This document shows, in pieces, positions 1 through 5,147 of a stretch of DNA of 5,147 nt; the stretch's first letter is position 1, and the number at the start of each line of letters is the position of its first letter. The notes under the pieces are model-generated. The model saw only the letters and a list, made by a program, of their open reading frames with translations, was not told the DNA's origin and did not search any database. The DNA is from Desulfovibrio sp. Lineage in GTDB: Bacteria > Desulfobacterota > Desulfovibrionia > Desulfovibrionales > Desulfovibrionaceae. Where the stretch lies: positions 1 to 5,147 of the forward strand of contig JAIRTI010000049.1 in the NCBI GenBank assembly GCA_031255035.1, given 5' to 3'. A program made the position numbers and the translations under genes.

Positions 1-4
1 GAAC

Positions 5-93
5 CCAACTGAGGGGGTCCGGGGGAAATCATTTCCCCCGGCGGGGTCCGGGGCAGCGCCCCGGCCGCCGGGGGCATTGCCTTTCACAGTTGG
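5..93. repeat. Structured G/C-rich intergenic block: two hairpins inside an inverted repeat
   Basis: The block is bounded by a perfect 7-bp inverted repeat, ccaactg at 5-11 and cagttgg at 87-93. Inside it lie two strong hairpins. The first has 11-bp arms (ccgggggaaat at 19-29, atttcccccgg at 31-41) around one central base. The second has 7-bp arms (ccggggc at 48-54, gccccgg at 58-64) with a 3-nt loop. Each hairpin begins with the same 11-mer, ggggtccgggg (14-24 and 43-53), so the two are imperfect direct copies. No run of T follows in either direction, so it does not look like a standard intrinsic terminator. G/C-rich tandem hairpins of this kind recur between genes in some bacteria; whether this one is a dispersed repeat cannot be told from one copy. 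It lies just past the end of the protease gene, and no open frame of merit covers it. Confidence 0.6.
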
Positions 94-107
94 CGAATGG
101 GGGGCCG

Positions 108-126
108 CAAAAAGGCTCATAATGAG
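108..126 (-). terminator. Weak candidate terminator after the Lon-like gene
   Basis: On the minus strand CTCATTATGAG (126-116) can form a 4-bp stem with a 3-nt loop. It is followed by CC and then TTTTT (113-109). The T-run is right for an intrinsic terminator but the stem is short and poor in G/C. It sits about 30 bp past the protease stop codon, where an end signal is expected. The stronger hairpins further on (19-64) lack a T-run, so termination may be spread over the whole tail or depend on Rho. Confidence 0.3.
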
Positions 127-147
127 AATTGCTGCTCCCGGCCCCGC

Positions 148-166
148 CCGGCCCTTTCAGGGCCGG
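148..166 (-). other. Stem-loop containing the Lon-like gene's stop codon
   Basis: Perfect 7-bp arms ccggccc (148-154) and gggccgg (160-166) enclose a 5-nt loop (155-159). In the minus-strand mRNA the loop reads UGAAA, so its first three bases are the UGA stop of the protease gene. No T-run follows. It may protect the mRNA 3' end or be part of a composite terminator; the function is inferred. Confidence 0.5.
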
Positions 167-2634
167 CCCCTGCCTGCGGCCCTGGGAAGCGAGAGTCTGC
201 TCAGTTCCCTGAGGCGTTCGTCGGCTTTGTGGAACAGACTGCCCCTGGTGTAGCCGCCGTCCTTGCGCAGGCGGCCGGCGGGCAGGCCGGTAAGGATTTC
301 CATGGCTTCGGTGATATGCCTGACCGCGTAAATATGAAAGCGCCCGGCGCTGACGGCGTCAAGCGTTTCGCCGTGCAACAGCACATGGGCGATGTTGTCG
401 CGCGGCAGGATGACGCCCTGGCTGCCGGTCAGGCCGTGCCGCTTGCAGACTTCAAAAAAACCTTCGATTTTGCGGGTCACCCCGCCCACGGCCATGATCT
501 GGCCGAACTGGCCTACGGCCCCGGTAAAGGCCAGAGACAGCCGCACCGGCACGCGCGACAGGGCCGAAAGCAGGGCGGCCAGTTCCGCGCCCGAAGCCGA
601 ATCGCCCTCGACTCCGGCGTAGTTCTGTTCAAAGCCCAGGCTCCCGGTCAGCACCAGCGGCTTGTTATGGGCGAAAGCGCCCACAAGATAGCTCTTGAGG
701 ATCATCATGGCTTTGGTGTGAATGGGACCGCCCAGCTTGGCGTCCCGCTCAAGGTCGATGATGCCGCCGCTGCCGGCGCCCACCGTGCAGGAAATTTCAT
801 GAGGCAGCCCGAACTCGAAGTCGCCGTAAAAGGACACCGAAAGACCGTTGACCTTGCCGACGGCCTCGCCGCTGGTGGACACCTTGATGATGCCCCGGTC
901 ATACTCCTCCATAAAGGCTTCTTCAAACAGATTGGAGCGAAAGGTGCGGGCATCCTGGGCCTGTTGCAGGATAGCCCCGGTAACCAGGGCTTCGCCCCGC
1001 AGGGAGGCAAAGGCCGAGGCCTCCACCATGATTTCCCTGAGCAGCGGATATTTCAACGATAGTTTCCGCTGATCCTCAATGAGGCGCGACCCGAAATCCA
1101 CCAGCCCGGCCAGGGCCTCACGGTCGAAAGGCAGCAGGCCGTCATCGTCGATGATGCGCCGGATGTGAGAGAGATAAACGCGGATGCCGGCGCTGTCGCG
1201 CGGCATGTGTTCGGTGAGGTGGGCCTTGATCTTGAACAGCTTGCTGAAACGATCGTCCCCCAGAAGCAGCATTTCGTGCAGTTCTTCCTTGCCTACCAGA
1301 ATGACCTTGAGGCGGAGCGGCACGGGCTCGGGGCGCAGGCCCTTGCTTTTGCTGGAGGCTTCTTCGTCGGCGTCTTCAATGCGGGCCAGACCGGCGCGCA
1401 AGGCGCGCAGCAGCGCCTCCCACGCGGCCGGGTGCTGGAGGGCGTCTTCAATGTGCAGCACCAGATAGCCGCCGTTGGCCCGGTGGATGCTGCCCGACTT
1501 GATGAGCGAAAAATCCGTGACCAGCGCCCCCATCTCCGCTTCACGCTCTATGCAGCCCATGAGGTTGGCGGCCGTGGGGTGGTCTTCAAACACAATGGGG
1601 GCGCCGCTGACGCCGCCGTTGTCCACGAACAGGTTGACATCAAAGCGCGTCGCCAGATCGTCCTGGGCGGCCGCGTCATAGGCCGGCGGATAGCCGCCGA
1701 CGCCCGGAGAATAGCCGCCCGCGCCCTGGCGGCCGGAGGAAGACATCTGCCCCCCCTGGCCCGGCGGATCGGCGGGCATCAGCGAGTCGGGCCTGTCCAG
1801 CGCCTCAGCGCGCAGGTCGTTGAAAAAGCGGCTAAGCGGTTCGCTGTCGCATGCCGGGGCGAACCGTTCCACCAGGGGGTCGAAACAGTGTCTGAGCACG
1901 GCTTCCACCAGTTCCCGCTCCAAAGAGCGCTCCTGGTCGTGGAAATCCTCTTCGGCCCTGGCCAGTTTGCGCAGATAGCCGGTAATGGGCTTCATAAGGC
2001 TGTCGCCCTTGATTTTCAACCGGGCGCGCACCGGGGGGGCGAGACTTTCATACTCCTGTTCGTTCAGGCGCTTGCCTTCCACCAGCGGATAGAGGGTCAT
2101 GCCGCCGGAATCGTCCATGCCGAGATTGAAGCCCTTGGCCCCGGCCAGGCGGTTCATCCGGCCGAGCAGTTCCTCTCGCCTGGACTGAAACTTGTCCATG
2201 AGCGCCGTGCGCTGGCGGATGTAGACGTTGCTCTCGAGATCCGAGGCCACGTCCTTGCGGATGCGTGAAAAAACCTTGTTCAGGGCCTGTTTCAGCTTTC
2301 TTCCCTGCCCGGCCGGAAGCGAAATCAGCGCCGGGGCGTCGTGATCGTTGAAATTGAACACGTAGATCAGGTCCGGCGGCGTGCTTTCCTTTTTGGCGCG
2401 GGGGCCGAGCACATCGCGCAGAAGGAAACTCCGGCCCAGATCCGCCTCGCCGGCCAGATAAATATTATAGCCCGCCGCCGTGATATGCAGGCCCAGGTCG
2501 AGGGCCTGCAAGGCGCGCTGCTGCGGCGTGTGGCGGTTACCGTTGCGGGCGATGCCGTCGCTGGTGGCGTGGGGGATGCGCGCCGGGTCCAGATTGGCCC
2601 GAAGGCGGCCGGAGGGCACTGGCTTGCGGCTCAT
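157..2634 (-). CDS. Lon-like ATP-dependent protease (AAA_32 / Lon_C type)
   Basis: Predicted cytoplasmic Ser-Lys protease of 825 residues, built as an AAA-type N-terminal part followed by a C-terminal Lon protease domain (roughly 575-785). The protease part has the catalytic serine in EGDSAS (Ser679) and the lysine in [10 protein letters not shown] (Lys722). By coincidence both carry the same numbers as in E. coli Lon. A P-loop-like segment lies at residues 62-69 (GEADLGRS), with Arg where Walker A has Lys. The [10 protein letters not shown] segment (384-393), followed by a hydrophobic strand and Glu-Asp (396-397), fits the AAA_32 Walker B region. There is a helical, charged middle (about 105-250) and an unusual Gly/Pro/Tyr-rich insert at about 290-324. 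The classical Lon substrate-binding N domain is not recognisable, so this is not housekeeping Lon; the family is named from memory of its motifs. The start overlaps the hemC stop as ATGA and has GGAGG 9 nt upstream, which supports both the start and co-translation. Physiological substrates are unknown. Confidence 0.9.
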   Translation of the reverse strand: MSRKPVPSGRLRANLDPARIPHATSDGIARNGNRHTPQQRALQALDLGLHITAAGYNIYLAGEADLGRSFLLRDVLGPRAKKESTPPDLIYVFNFNDHDAPALISLPAGQGRKLKQALNKVFSRIRKDVASDLESNVYIRQRTALMDKFQSRREELLGRMNRLAGAKGFNLGMDDSGGMTLYPLVEGKRLNEQEYESLAPPVRARLKIKGDSLMKPITGYLRKLARAEEDFHDQERSLERELVEAVLRHCFDPLVERFAPACDSEPLSRFFNDLRAEALDRPDSLMPADPPGQGGQMSSSGRQGAGGYSPGVGGYPPAYDAAAQDDLATRFDVNLFVDNGGVSGAPIVFEDHPTAANLMGCIEREAEMGALVTDFSLIKSGSIHRANGGYLVLHIEDALQHPAAWEALLRALRAGLARIEDADEEASSKSKGLRPEPVPLRLKVILVGKEELHEMLLLGDDRFSKLFKIKAHLTEHMPRDSAGIRVYLSHIRRIIDDDGLLPFDREALAGLVDFGSRLIEDQRKLSLKYPLLREIMVEASAFASLRGEALVTGAILQQAQDARTFRSNLFEEAFMEEYDRGIIKVSTSGEAVGKVNGLSVSFYGDFEFGLPHEISCTVGAGSGGIIDLERDAKLGGPIHTKAMMILKSYLVGAFAHNKPLVLTGSLGFEQNYAGVEGDSASGAELAALLSALSRVPVRLSLAFTGAVGQFGQIMAVGGVTRKIEGFFEVCKRHGLTGSQGVILPRDNIAHVLLHGETLDAVSAGRFHIYAVRHITEAMEILTGLPAGRLRKDGGYTRGSLFHKADERLRELSRLSLPRAAGRGRP

Positions 2635-3590
2635 GCCGTGGCGCCTCCGTAAAGTTCCGCCAGAATGGCACCGCCGCCGGCCGCCTTCACGTCTTCGGCA
2701 AGGGCCAGGCCCAGGGCGCGGGCCTCATCCGGCCCGCCGGAACGCCTCTTGCGGATCACCCGGCCGCCGGTTATGTCCGCCACCAGGCCTTCCACGTCAA
2801 CAACGGCCCCGGCCTGAAAACCGCCGTCCGAAAGCGCCTCGCTGACAGTCGCGTAGGCCGCGACCGGCGCCTGACAGCCGCCTTCAAGGCCGGCCAGGAA
2901 GCCGCGTTCGGCCTCGACGCGGACCCGGCTTTCGGCGTGGTCCAGAAAGGCGATCATGGACAGCAAGTCGGCCCGGTCGGCCCGCAGTTCGATGCCGAGG
3001 GCACCCTGGCCGCAGGCCGGCAAAAAAGCCGGGGGCGCCAGCCGGTGCATGCGGGGGGCGGCAAGTTCCAGGCGGCTGAGACCGGCCGCGGCCATGACAA
3101 CGGCGTCGAACTCGCCGTCATGCAGCTTGCGCAGCCGGGTATCCACGTTGCCGCGCAGCGACACGATGTCGAGGTCCGGCCGTTGCGCCAGCAATTGCGC
3201 CTGGCGGCGCAGGCTGCTGGTGCCCACCTTCGCGCTCCGGGGCAGGGATTCGAGATCCGGCCAGCGCGCGCTGAGCAGCATGTCGGCCGGATCCTCCCGC
3301 TCGGGAATCGCGCCCAGCGCAAGGCCGGCCGGCAGTTCCACGGGCACGTCCTTCATGGAGTGGACGGCCAGATCGGCGCGCCCGTCGAGCAGGGCTTCTT
3401 CAATCTCTTTGACGAACAAACCCTTGCCGCCGACTTTTGACAAGGGGACGTCGAGAATGATGTCGCCTTTGGTCTTCAGAACCAAAAGCTCCACGGTCAC
3501 GCCGTGCTCCTTCTCCATAAGGGCGCGGATGTGGTTGGCCTGCCACAGGGCGAGGCGGCTGCCTCGCGTCGCGATTGTCAGTGTTTTCAT
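2631..3590 (-). CDS. hemC: Hydroxymethylbilane synthase (porphobilinogen deaminase)
   Basis: Cytoplasmic enzyme that joins four porphobilinogen molecules head to tail into hydroxymethylbilane, the precursor of uroporphyrinogen III and so of siroheme, heme and corrinoids. The 319 residues are a usual length. Family motifs occur in order: the N-terminal [13 protein letters not shown] (6-18), [16 protein letters not shown] (52-67), HSMKDVP with the catalytic Asp81 (E. coli Asp84), [11 protein letters not shown] (123-133), LRGNVDTRL (145-153), and GGCQAPVA with Cys239 (E. coli Cys242), which anchors the dipyrromethane cofactor. The binding residues therefore look intact and the enzyme should be active. 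The ATG start gives the classic N-terminus, but the 30-bp gap to the upstream gene holds no clear Shine-Dalgarno sequence. It lies third in the cluster, and its TGA overlaps the start of the protease gene. In sulfate reducers its product would feed siroheme for dissimilatory sulfite reductase; that is context, not shown here. Confidence 0.97.
   Translation of the reverse strand: MKTLTIATRGSRLALWQANHIRALMEKEHGVTVELLVLKTKGDIILDVPLSKVGGKGLFVKEIEEALLDGRADLAVHSMKDVPVELPAGLALGAIPEREDPADMLLSARWPDLESLPRSAKVGTSSLRRQAQLLAQRPDLDIVSLRGNVDTRLRKLHDGEFDAVVMAAAGLSRLELAAPRMHRLAPPAFLPACGQGALGIELRADRADLLSMIAFLDHAESRVRVEAERGFLAGLEGGCQAPVAAYATVSEALSDGGFQAGAVVDVEGLVADITGGRVIRKRRSGGPDEARALGLALAEDVKAAGGGAILAELYGGATA
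2644..2648 (-). promoter_or_regulatory. Shine-Dalgarno site of the Lon-like gene, inside the hemC end
   Basis: GGAGG on the minus strand lies 9 nt before the protease ATG and within the last codons of hemC. Together with the ATGA stop/start overlap at 2634-2631 it settles the start and points to translational coupling. Confidence 0.8.
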
Positions 3591-3620
3591 AATTTGTGTT
3601 GCCGAAAAATGAGAGAAGGC

Positions 3621-3857
3621 CTATTTGCAGCCCGCGCAGCTTGAGGCCGTGCAGCCCGAGCAACCGCCGCCGCCCGAGGAGGGGTAGGTCATGGTCTGCC
3701 CCACCCTGGAGGGCGCGGGCGTGTGCAGGCACGCGCAGGAAAGCAGCCGCTCGGCGTTTTTGCCGCCGCACCGCGGGCAGGGCGGCGTCTCAGCGCCGAA
3801 GACCAGTTCTTCGAACTCCGTGGAACACTTGGGACAACGATATTCATAGATGGGCAT
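3621..3857 (-). CDS. FmdB-type small zinc-ribbon protein
   Basis: Small protein of 78 residues. It begins MPIYEYRCPKC, the hallmark N-terminus of the FmdB/CxxC zinc-ribbon family. Two knuckles, Cys8-x2-Cys11 and Cys27-x2-Cys30, should bind one zinc ion. The rest is low-complexity: a CxC at 41-43, a Gly-Ser stretch (60-65) and a tail with two CxxC pairs (66/69 and 74/77), typical of this family. Members are often annotated as putative regulatory proteins after FmdB of methylotrophs, but the real role is unsettled; metal handling or protein or nucleic-acid binding are all possible. It has GAGG (3869-3866) 8 nt before the ATG. It lies 56 bp after gmhA and 30 bp before hemC on the same strand, so it is probably co-transcribed with them. 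No membrane segment or signal peptide is visible. Confidence 0.9.
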   Translation of the reverse strand: MPIYEYRCPKCSTEFEELVFGAETPPCPRCGGKNAERLLSCACLHTPAPSRVGQTMTYPSSGGGGCSGCTASSCAGCK

Positions 3858-3913
3858 GGCAAAGACCTCGATTGAAAAATGACGCGCAACGGACGCCGTG
3901 CCGGCGCTGGTTC

Positions 3914-4546
3914 TTACATAGGCAGCGGCAGCGAACCGTCAAGATACGGCGCGAGTTCCGCCACGTTTTCAAAGAGATAATAATCCGTCAGCCCGCAAAG
4001 CATGTGCCCGGCCGTGATATGAACTTCCTGGATCAGGGCCGTGTTCGGGCCGTCAACGGCAAGCAGCAGGTCGCACAGGGGGGCCATGGTGCCGCCTCCC
4101 CGGCCGGTCAGACCAAGGGTGACAAGCCCGCGCTCCCGCGCCGCCTCAAGGGCGAGGATCACGTTGCGGCTGTTACCCGACGTCGAAAGAGCCACCAGCA
4201 TGTCGCCTCTGTTGCCCAGGGCCTGCACCTGCTTGGCGTAGACCAGTTCAAAGCCGAAATCGTTGCCGATGGACGTGAGGATGGAGCTGTCCGTGGTCAG
4301 TGCGATGGCCGGCAAGGGCGGTCTGTCCATAACGAAGCGGTTGACGAACTCGGCCGCCAGATGCTGGGCGTCCGCCGCGCTTCCGCCGTTGCCGCAGAAC
4401 AGCACTTTGTTCCCCGAGGCCACGGTGACGGCCATGCGTAACGCCAGTTGCGCGATGTAGCCCGCGTGGGCGTCAAAAAACCGCCTTCGCAAATCGCATC
4501 CGGCTTCGGCGTGTTCCAATACGGCGGCAACGGCTCGGTCTGTCAT
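3914..4546 (-). CDS. gmhA: D-sedoheptulose 7-phosphate isomerase (phosphoheptose isomerase)
   Basis: Cytoplasmic SIS-domain enzyme that turns sedoheptulose 7-phosphate into D-glycero-D-manno-heptose 7-phosphate, the first step of ADP-heptose synthesis for the LPS inner core. The 210 residues are slightly longer than E. coli GmhA (192), with extra residues mainly at the C-terminus. The sugar-phosphate loop FCGNGGSAADAQHLAAEF (50-67) and the SIS loop ALSTSGNSRNV (119-129) are intact. The metal and catalytic residues His62, Glu66, Gln173 and His181 match E. coli His61, Glu65, Gln172 and His180 with a constant shift of one. This separates it from DiaA-like paralogues, which lack the full set. The start is the only good ATG near the conserved N-terminal helix, but no Shine-Dalgarno sequence precedes it; a palindrome at 4557-4571 lies there instead. 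It is the first gene of the four-gene cluster, behind a leader with a terminator. Confidence 0.95.
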   Translation of the reverse strand: MTDRAVAAVLEHAEAGCDLRRRFFDAHAGYIAQLALRMAVTVASGNKVLFCGNGGSAADAQHLAAEFVNRFVMDRPPLPAIALTTDSSILTSIGNDFGFELVYAKQVQALGNRGDMLVALSTSGNSRNVILALEAARERGLVTLGLTGRGGGTMAPLCDLLLAVDGPNTALIQEVHITAGHMLCGLTDYYLFENVAELAPYLDGSLPLPM

Positions 4547-4556
4547 GGCAAAAGTG

Positions 4557-4571
4557 GGACGCCCGGCGTCC
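4557..4571 (-). promoter_or_regulatory. Palindrome in the ribosome-binding region of gmhA
   Basis: Perfect 7-bp arms ggacgcc (4557-4563) and ggcgtcc (4565-4571) around one base. In the mRNA a 6-bp G/C stem with a CGG loop would begin 10 nt upstream of the gmhA AUG, where a Shine-Dalgarno sequence is expected but absent. It could limit ribosome loading or serve as a protein-binding site. The match is seen directly; any role is inferred. Confidence 0.4.
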
Positions 4572-4584
4572 GGGAAAGAATATT

Positions 4585-4603
4585 AAAAAACGCCACGGCG
4601 TTT
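4585..4603 (-). terminator. Intrinsic terminator in the gmhA leader
   Basis: On the minus strand AAACGCC (4594-4588, second arm of the DNA palindrome) and GGCGTTT pair across a 2-base centre, realistically a 6-bp stem with a 4-nt loop. The stem runs directly into a T-run that ends at 4585 and then TAATATT. The stem plus T-run is a good Rho-independent terminator for minus-strand transcripts. It lies about 40 bp before the gmhA ATG. It may end read-through from the fic-like gene (stop at 4831), or attenuate a transcript started near 4683. An alternative stem, 4608-4613 with 4595-4600, would exclude it. Confidence 0.65.
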
Positions 4604-4636
4604 CGTCCGCCGTCGGCCAGCCCGCGCCCGGCCCTT

Positions 4637-4654
4637 GCGGGTCTCATGACCCGC
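4637..4654. other. 7-bp stem-loop in the gmhA leader
   Basis: Perfect arms gcgggtc (4637-4643) and gacccgc (4648-4654) with a 4-nt loop tcat. No T-run follows on either strand, so it is not a stand-alone terminator. It would be the first hairpin of a transcript started at the promoter near 4690. It may be a structural element of a leader RNA or just G/C-rich background. Confidence 0.4.
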
Positions 4655-4670
4655 CCGGATGCGGAATGGA

Positions 4671-4705
4671 CAATGCCTTATATGAAATAAGTATATAAGG
4701 CAATG
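4671..4705. promoter_or_regulatory. 35-bp imperfect palindrome, candidate operator
   Basis: Arms caatgccttatat (4671-4683) and atataaggcaatg (4693-4705) are reverse complements at 12 of 13 positions, separated by a 9-nt centre. Ten of these pairs are contiguous (4674-4683 with 4693-4702). The palindrome lies in AT-rich sequence and covers the -10 element of the predicted minus-strand promoter. This is the usual arrangement for a repressor operator. The cognate regulator is not in the window. Confidence 0.5.
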
Positions 4706-4718
4706 CGAGCCGTTTGAA
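4690..4718 (-). promoter_or_regulatory. Predicted sigma-70 promoter toward gmhA
   Basis: On the minus strand TTCAAA (4718-4713) and TATACT (4695-4690) are separated by 17 nt and match the consensus hexamers at 4 of 6 and 5 of 6 positions. Transcription would start near 4683, giving a leader of about 137 nt before gmhA, or an RNA of about 100 nt if it stops at the terminator. An alternative pair, TTGCCT (4703-4698) and TATAAG (4682-4677), has a short 15-nt spacer and is less likely. Confidence 0.45.
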
Positions 4719-4802
4719 AACAGCAATTCTAAGGAAGTACTGATTAAATCTTCCGTGAGCGCGTATAAAGGATCGCCATATTGTCCCGTTTATGTTATGT
4801 AT

Positions 4803-4817
4803 CTCCAACAGTTGGAG
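4803..4817. other. 15-bp palindrome after the fic-like gene
   Basis: Arms ctccaac (4803-4809) and gttggag (4811-4817) around one base, starting 14 bp beyond the fic-like stop codon in the direction of transcription. No T-run follows on the minus strand, so it is a poor intrinsic terminator. It may stabilise the mRNA end or be a small binding site; its function is unknown. Confidence 0.35.
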
Positions 4818-4830
4818 GGAACTTATCATG

Positions 4831-5147
4831 TCATGCCTGCGACGGATACAGTTTTTGCGTGGATTTCACGAAAAACCGCATCATGGCCGAAGCGTCACCG
4901 GAATCATAGAACTGTCGCAAGGTGGTATGAAATTCCTCGGAATTACTGTTTTTGATGGTCGCCGGATAATCGGCGCTTTGCGGCAAAACACCGTTCAGCA
5001 TCAGGGAAGCCGTGCGTTTGTTGGCGTCATGGAAAAATTGGCTTCGGGCCATGAACAGAAACGTGGCAAAAGCCCTTTCCACTGGTGATGCAATAGAGGC
5101 ATTAAGGAAAGCAAAACCACGCTCGGCAAGTTTCGGCAACAGGTCAC
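4831..5147 (-). CDS. Fic-domain protein, C-terminal part (runs off the window)
   Basis: The frame is open to the window edge with no stop, and only 104 C-terminal residues are visible. A TTG at 5139 could act as a start but would leave only a fragment of a Fic domain, so the true start almost certainly lies beyond the window. Residues 36-45 counted from the edge read QFFHDANKRT, matching the Fic core H-x-F-x-(D/E)-(A/G)-N-(G/K)-R except that the first position, normally the catalytic His, is Gln36. The Asp40, Asn42 and Arg44 equivalents are kept, and the DANKRT form is reminiscent of Doc. The helix after it (TASLMLNGVL) and the tail with FYDSGDASAMMRFF also suit Fic proteins. Canonical Fic enzymes transfer AMP or other phosphate-containing groups to target proteins. 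Without the His this one may be inactive, altered or regulatory. Base composition is clearly lower in G/C than in the gmhA-to-protease cluster, which suggests transfer. Confidence 0.8.
   Translation of the reverse strand, partial: DLLPKLAERGFAFLNASIASPVERAFATFLFMARSQFFHDANKRTASLMLNGVLPQSADYPATIKNSNSEEFHTTLRQFYDSGDASAMMRFFVKSTQKLYPSQA

Noticed and set aside
1..156. CRISPR array or tandem repeat suggested by the repeated ggggtccgggg
   Set aside because: Only two copies with no regular spacers; the pattern is explained by two related hairpins.
97..1062. 321-codon open frame on the plus strand
   Set aside because: Lies antisense within the well-supported Lon-like protease gene; long antisense frames are common in G/C-rich genes, and the product is a low-complexity Gly/Ala/His-rich sequence with no domain.
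1165..2268. 367-codon open frame on the plus strand
   Set aside because: Antisense shadow of the same protease gene; no recognisable motif.
2937..3612. Open frames on the plus strand opposite hemC (167 and 218 codons)
   Set aside because: hemC on the minus strand has all its family motifs and catalytic residues; the opposite frames are Arg/Ser/Ala-rich shadows.
3596..4441. 281-codon open frame on the plus strand
   Set aside because: Covers both the FmdB-type gene and most of gmhA in antisense; both of those are clear family members.
4644..4829. 61-codon minus-strand frame starting one base after the fic-like stop
   Set aside because: Fills the AT-rich gap, reads through the palindrome and promoter, and has no recognisable features; more likely intergenic sequence, although coupling to the fic-like gene cannot be fully excluded.
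4547..4830. tRNA gene or known riboswitch in the gap
   Set aside because: No cloverleaf or T-loop signature could be found on either strand, and the conserved cores of the riboswitches I know (such as c-di-GMP, fluoride, SAH) are not visible.
4792..5088. 98-codon plus-strand frame with a good-looking GGAGGG before an internal ATG at 4828
   Set aside because: Almost wholly antisense to the Fic-domain frame, which has a recognisable motif; the GGAGGG is part of the 4803-4817 palindrome. No family resemblance.

Overview
The window is GC-rich bacterial chromosome. From memory, the combination of a Lon-type protease with an AAA_32-like N-terminal half, hemC, an FmdB-type zinc-ribbon protein and gmhA suggests a Desulfovibrio-like sulfate reducer (Desulfobacterota). 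That assignment is inference, because the window holds no phylogenetic marker gene. All five genes lie on the minus strand, so the order of transcription runs from high to low coordinates.

Layout, read in the direction of transcription. The right edge (5147 to 4831) holds the C-terminal part of a Fic-domain protein whose 5' end lies outside the window. Its Fic motif has Gln where the catalytic His normally sits. Next comes a 284-bp gap (4547-4830) that starts AT-rich and becomes GC-rich. It contains a 35-bp imperfect palindrome overlapping a plausible sigma-70 promoter, a 7-bp stem-loop, a convincing intrinsic terminator with a possible competing antiterminator, and a palindrome just upstream of the gmhA start. 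Then follows a tight four-gene cluster: gmhA (4546-3914), an FmdB-type zinc-ribbon protein (3857-3621), hemC (3590-2631) and a Lon-like AAA protease (2634-157). The spacings are 56 bp, 30 bp and a 4-bp ATGA overlap. The left 156 bp carry no gene. They hold a stem-loop around the protease stop codon, a weak terminator candidate and a structured G/C-rich block made of two hairpins bracketed by an inverted repeat.

Function. GmhA starts ADP-heptose synthesis for LPS. HemC makes the linear tetrapyrrole that becomes uroporphyrinogen III, the precursor of siroheme, heme and corrinoids. The Lon-like protein keeps the Ser-Lys protease dyad. The zinc-ribbon protein is probably a small regulatory or metal-binding protein of unknown role. 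The four look co-transcribed, but no single pathway joins them, so this is probably a housekeeping operon of convenience. The Fic gene and the AT-rich start of the gap differ in composition from the operon and may be an acquired neighbour.

The best candidate for something undescribed is the gmhA leader, which has the outline of a transcription attenuator or, alternatively, of a short terminated RNA. The Fic protein without its catalytic His is the second.
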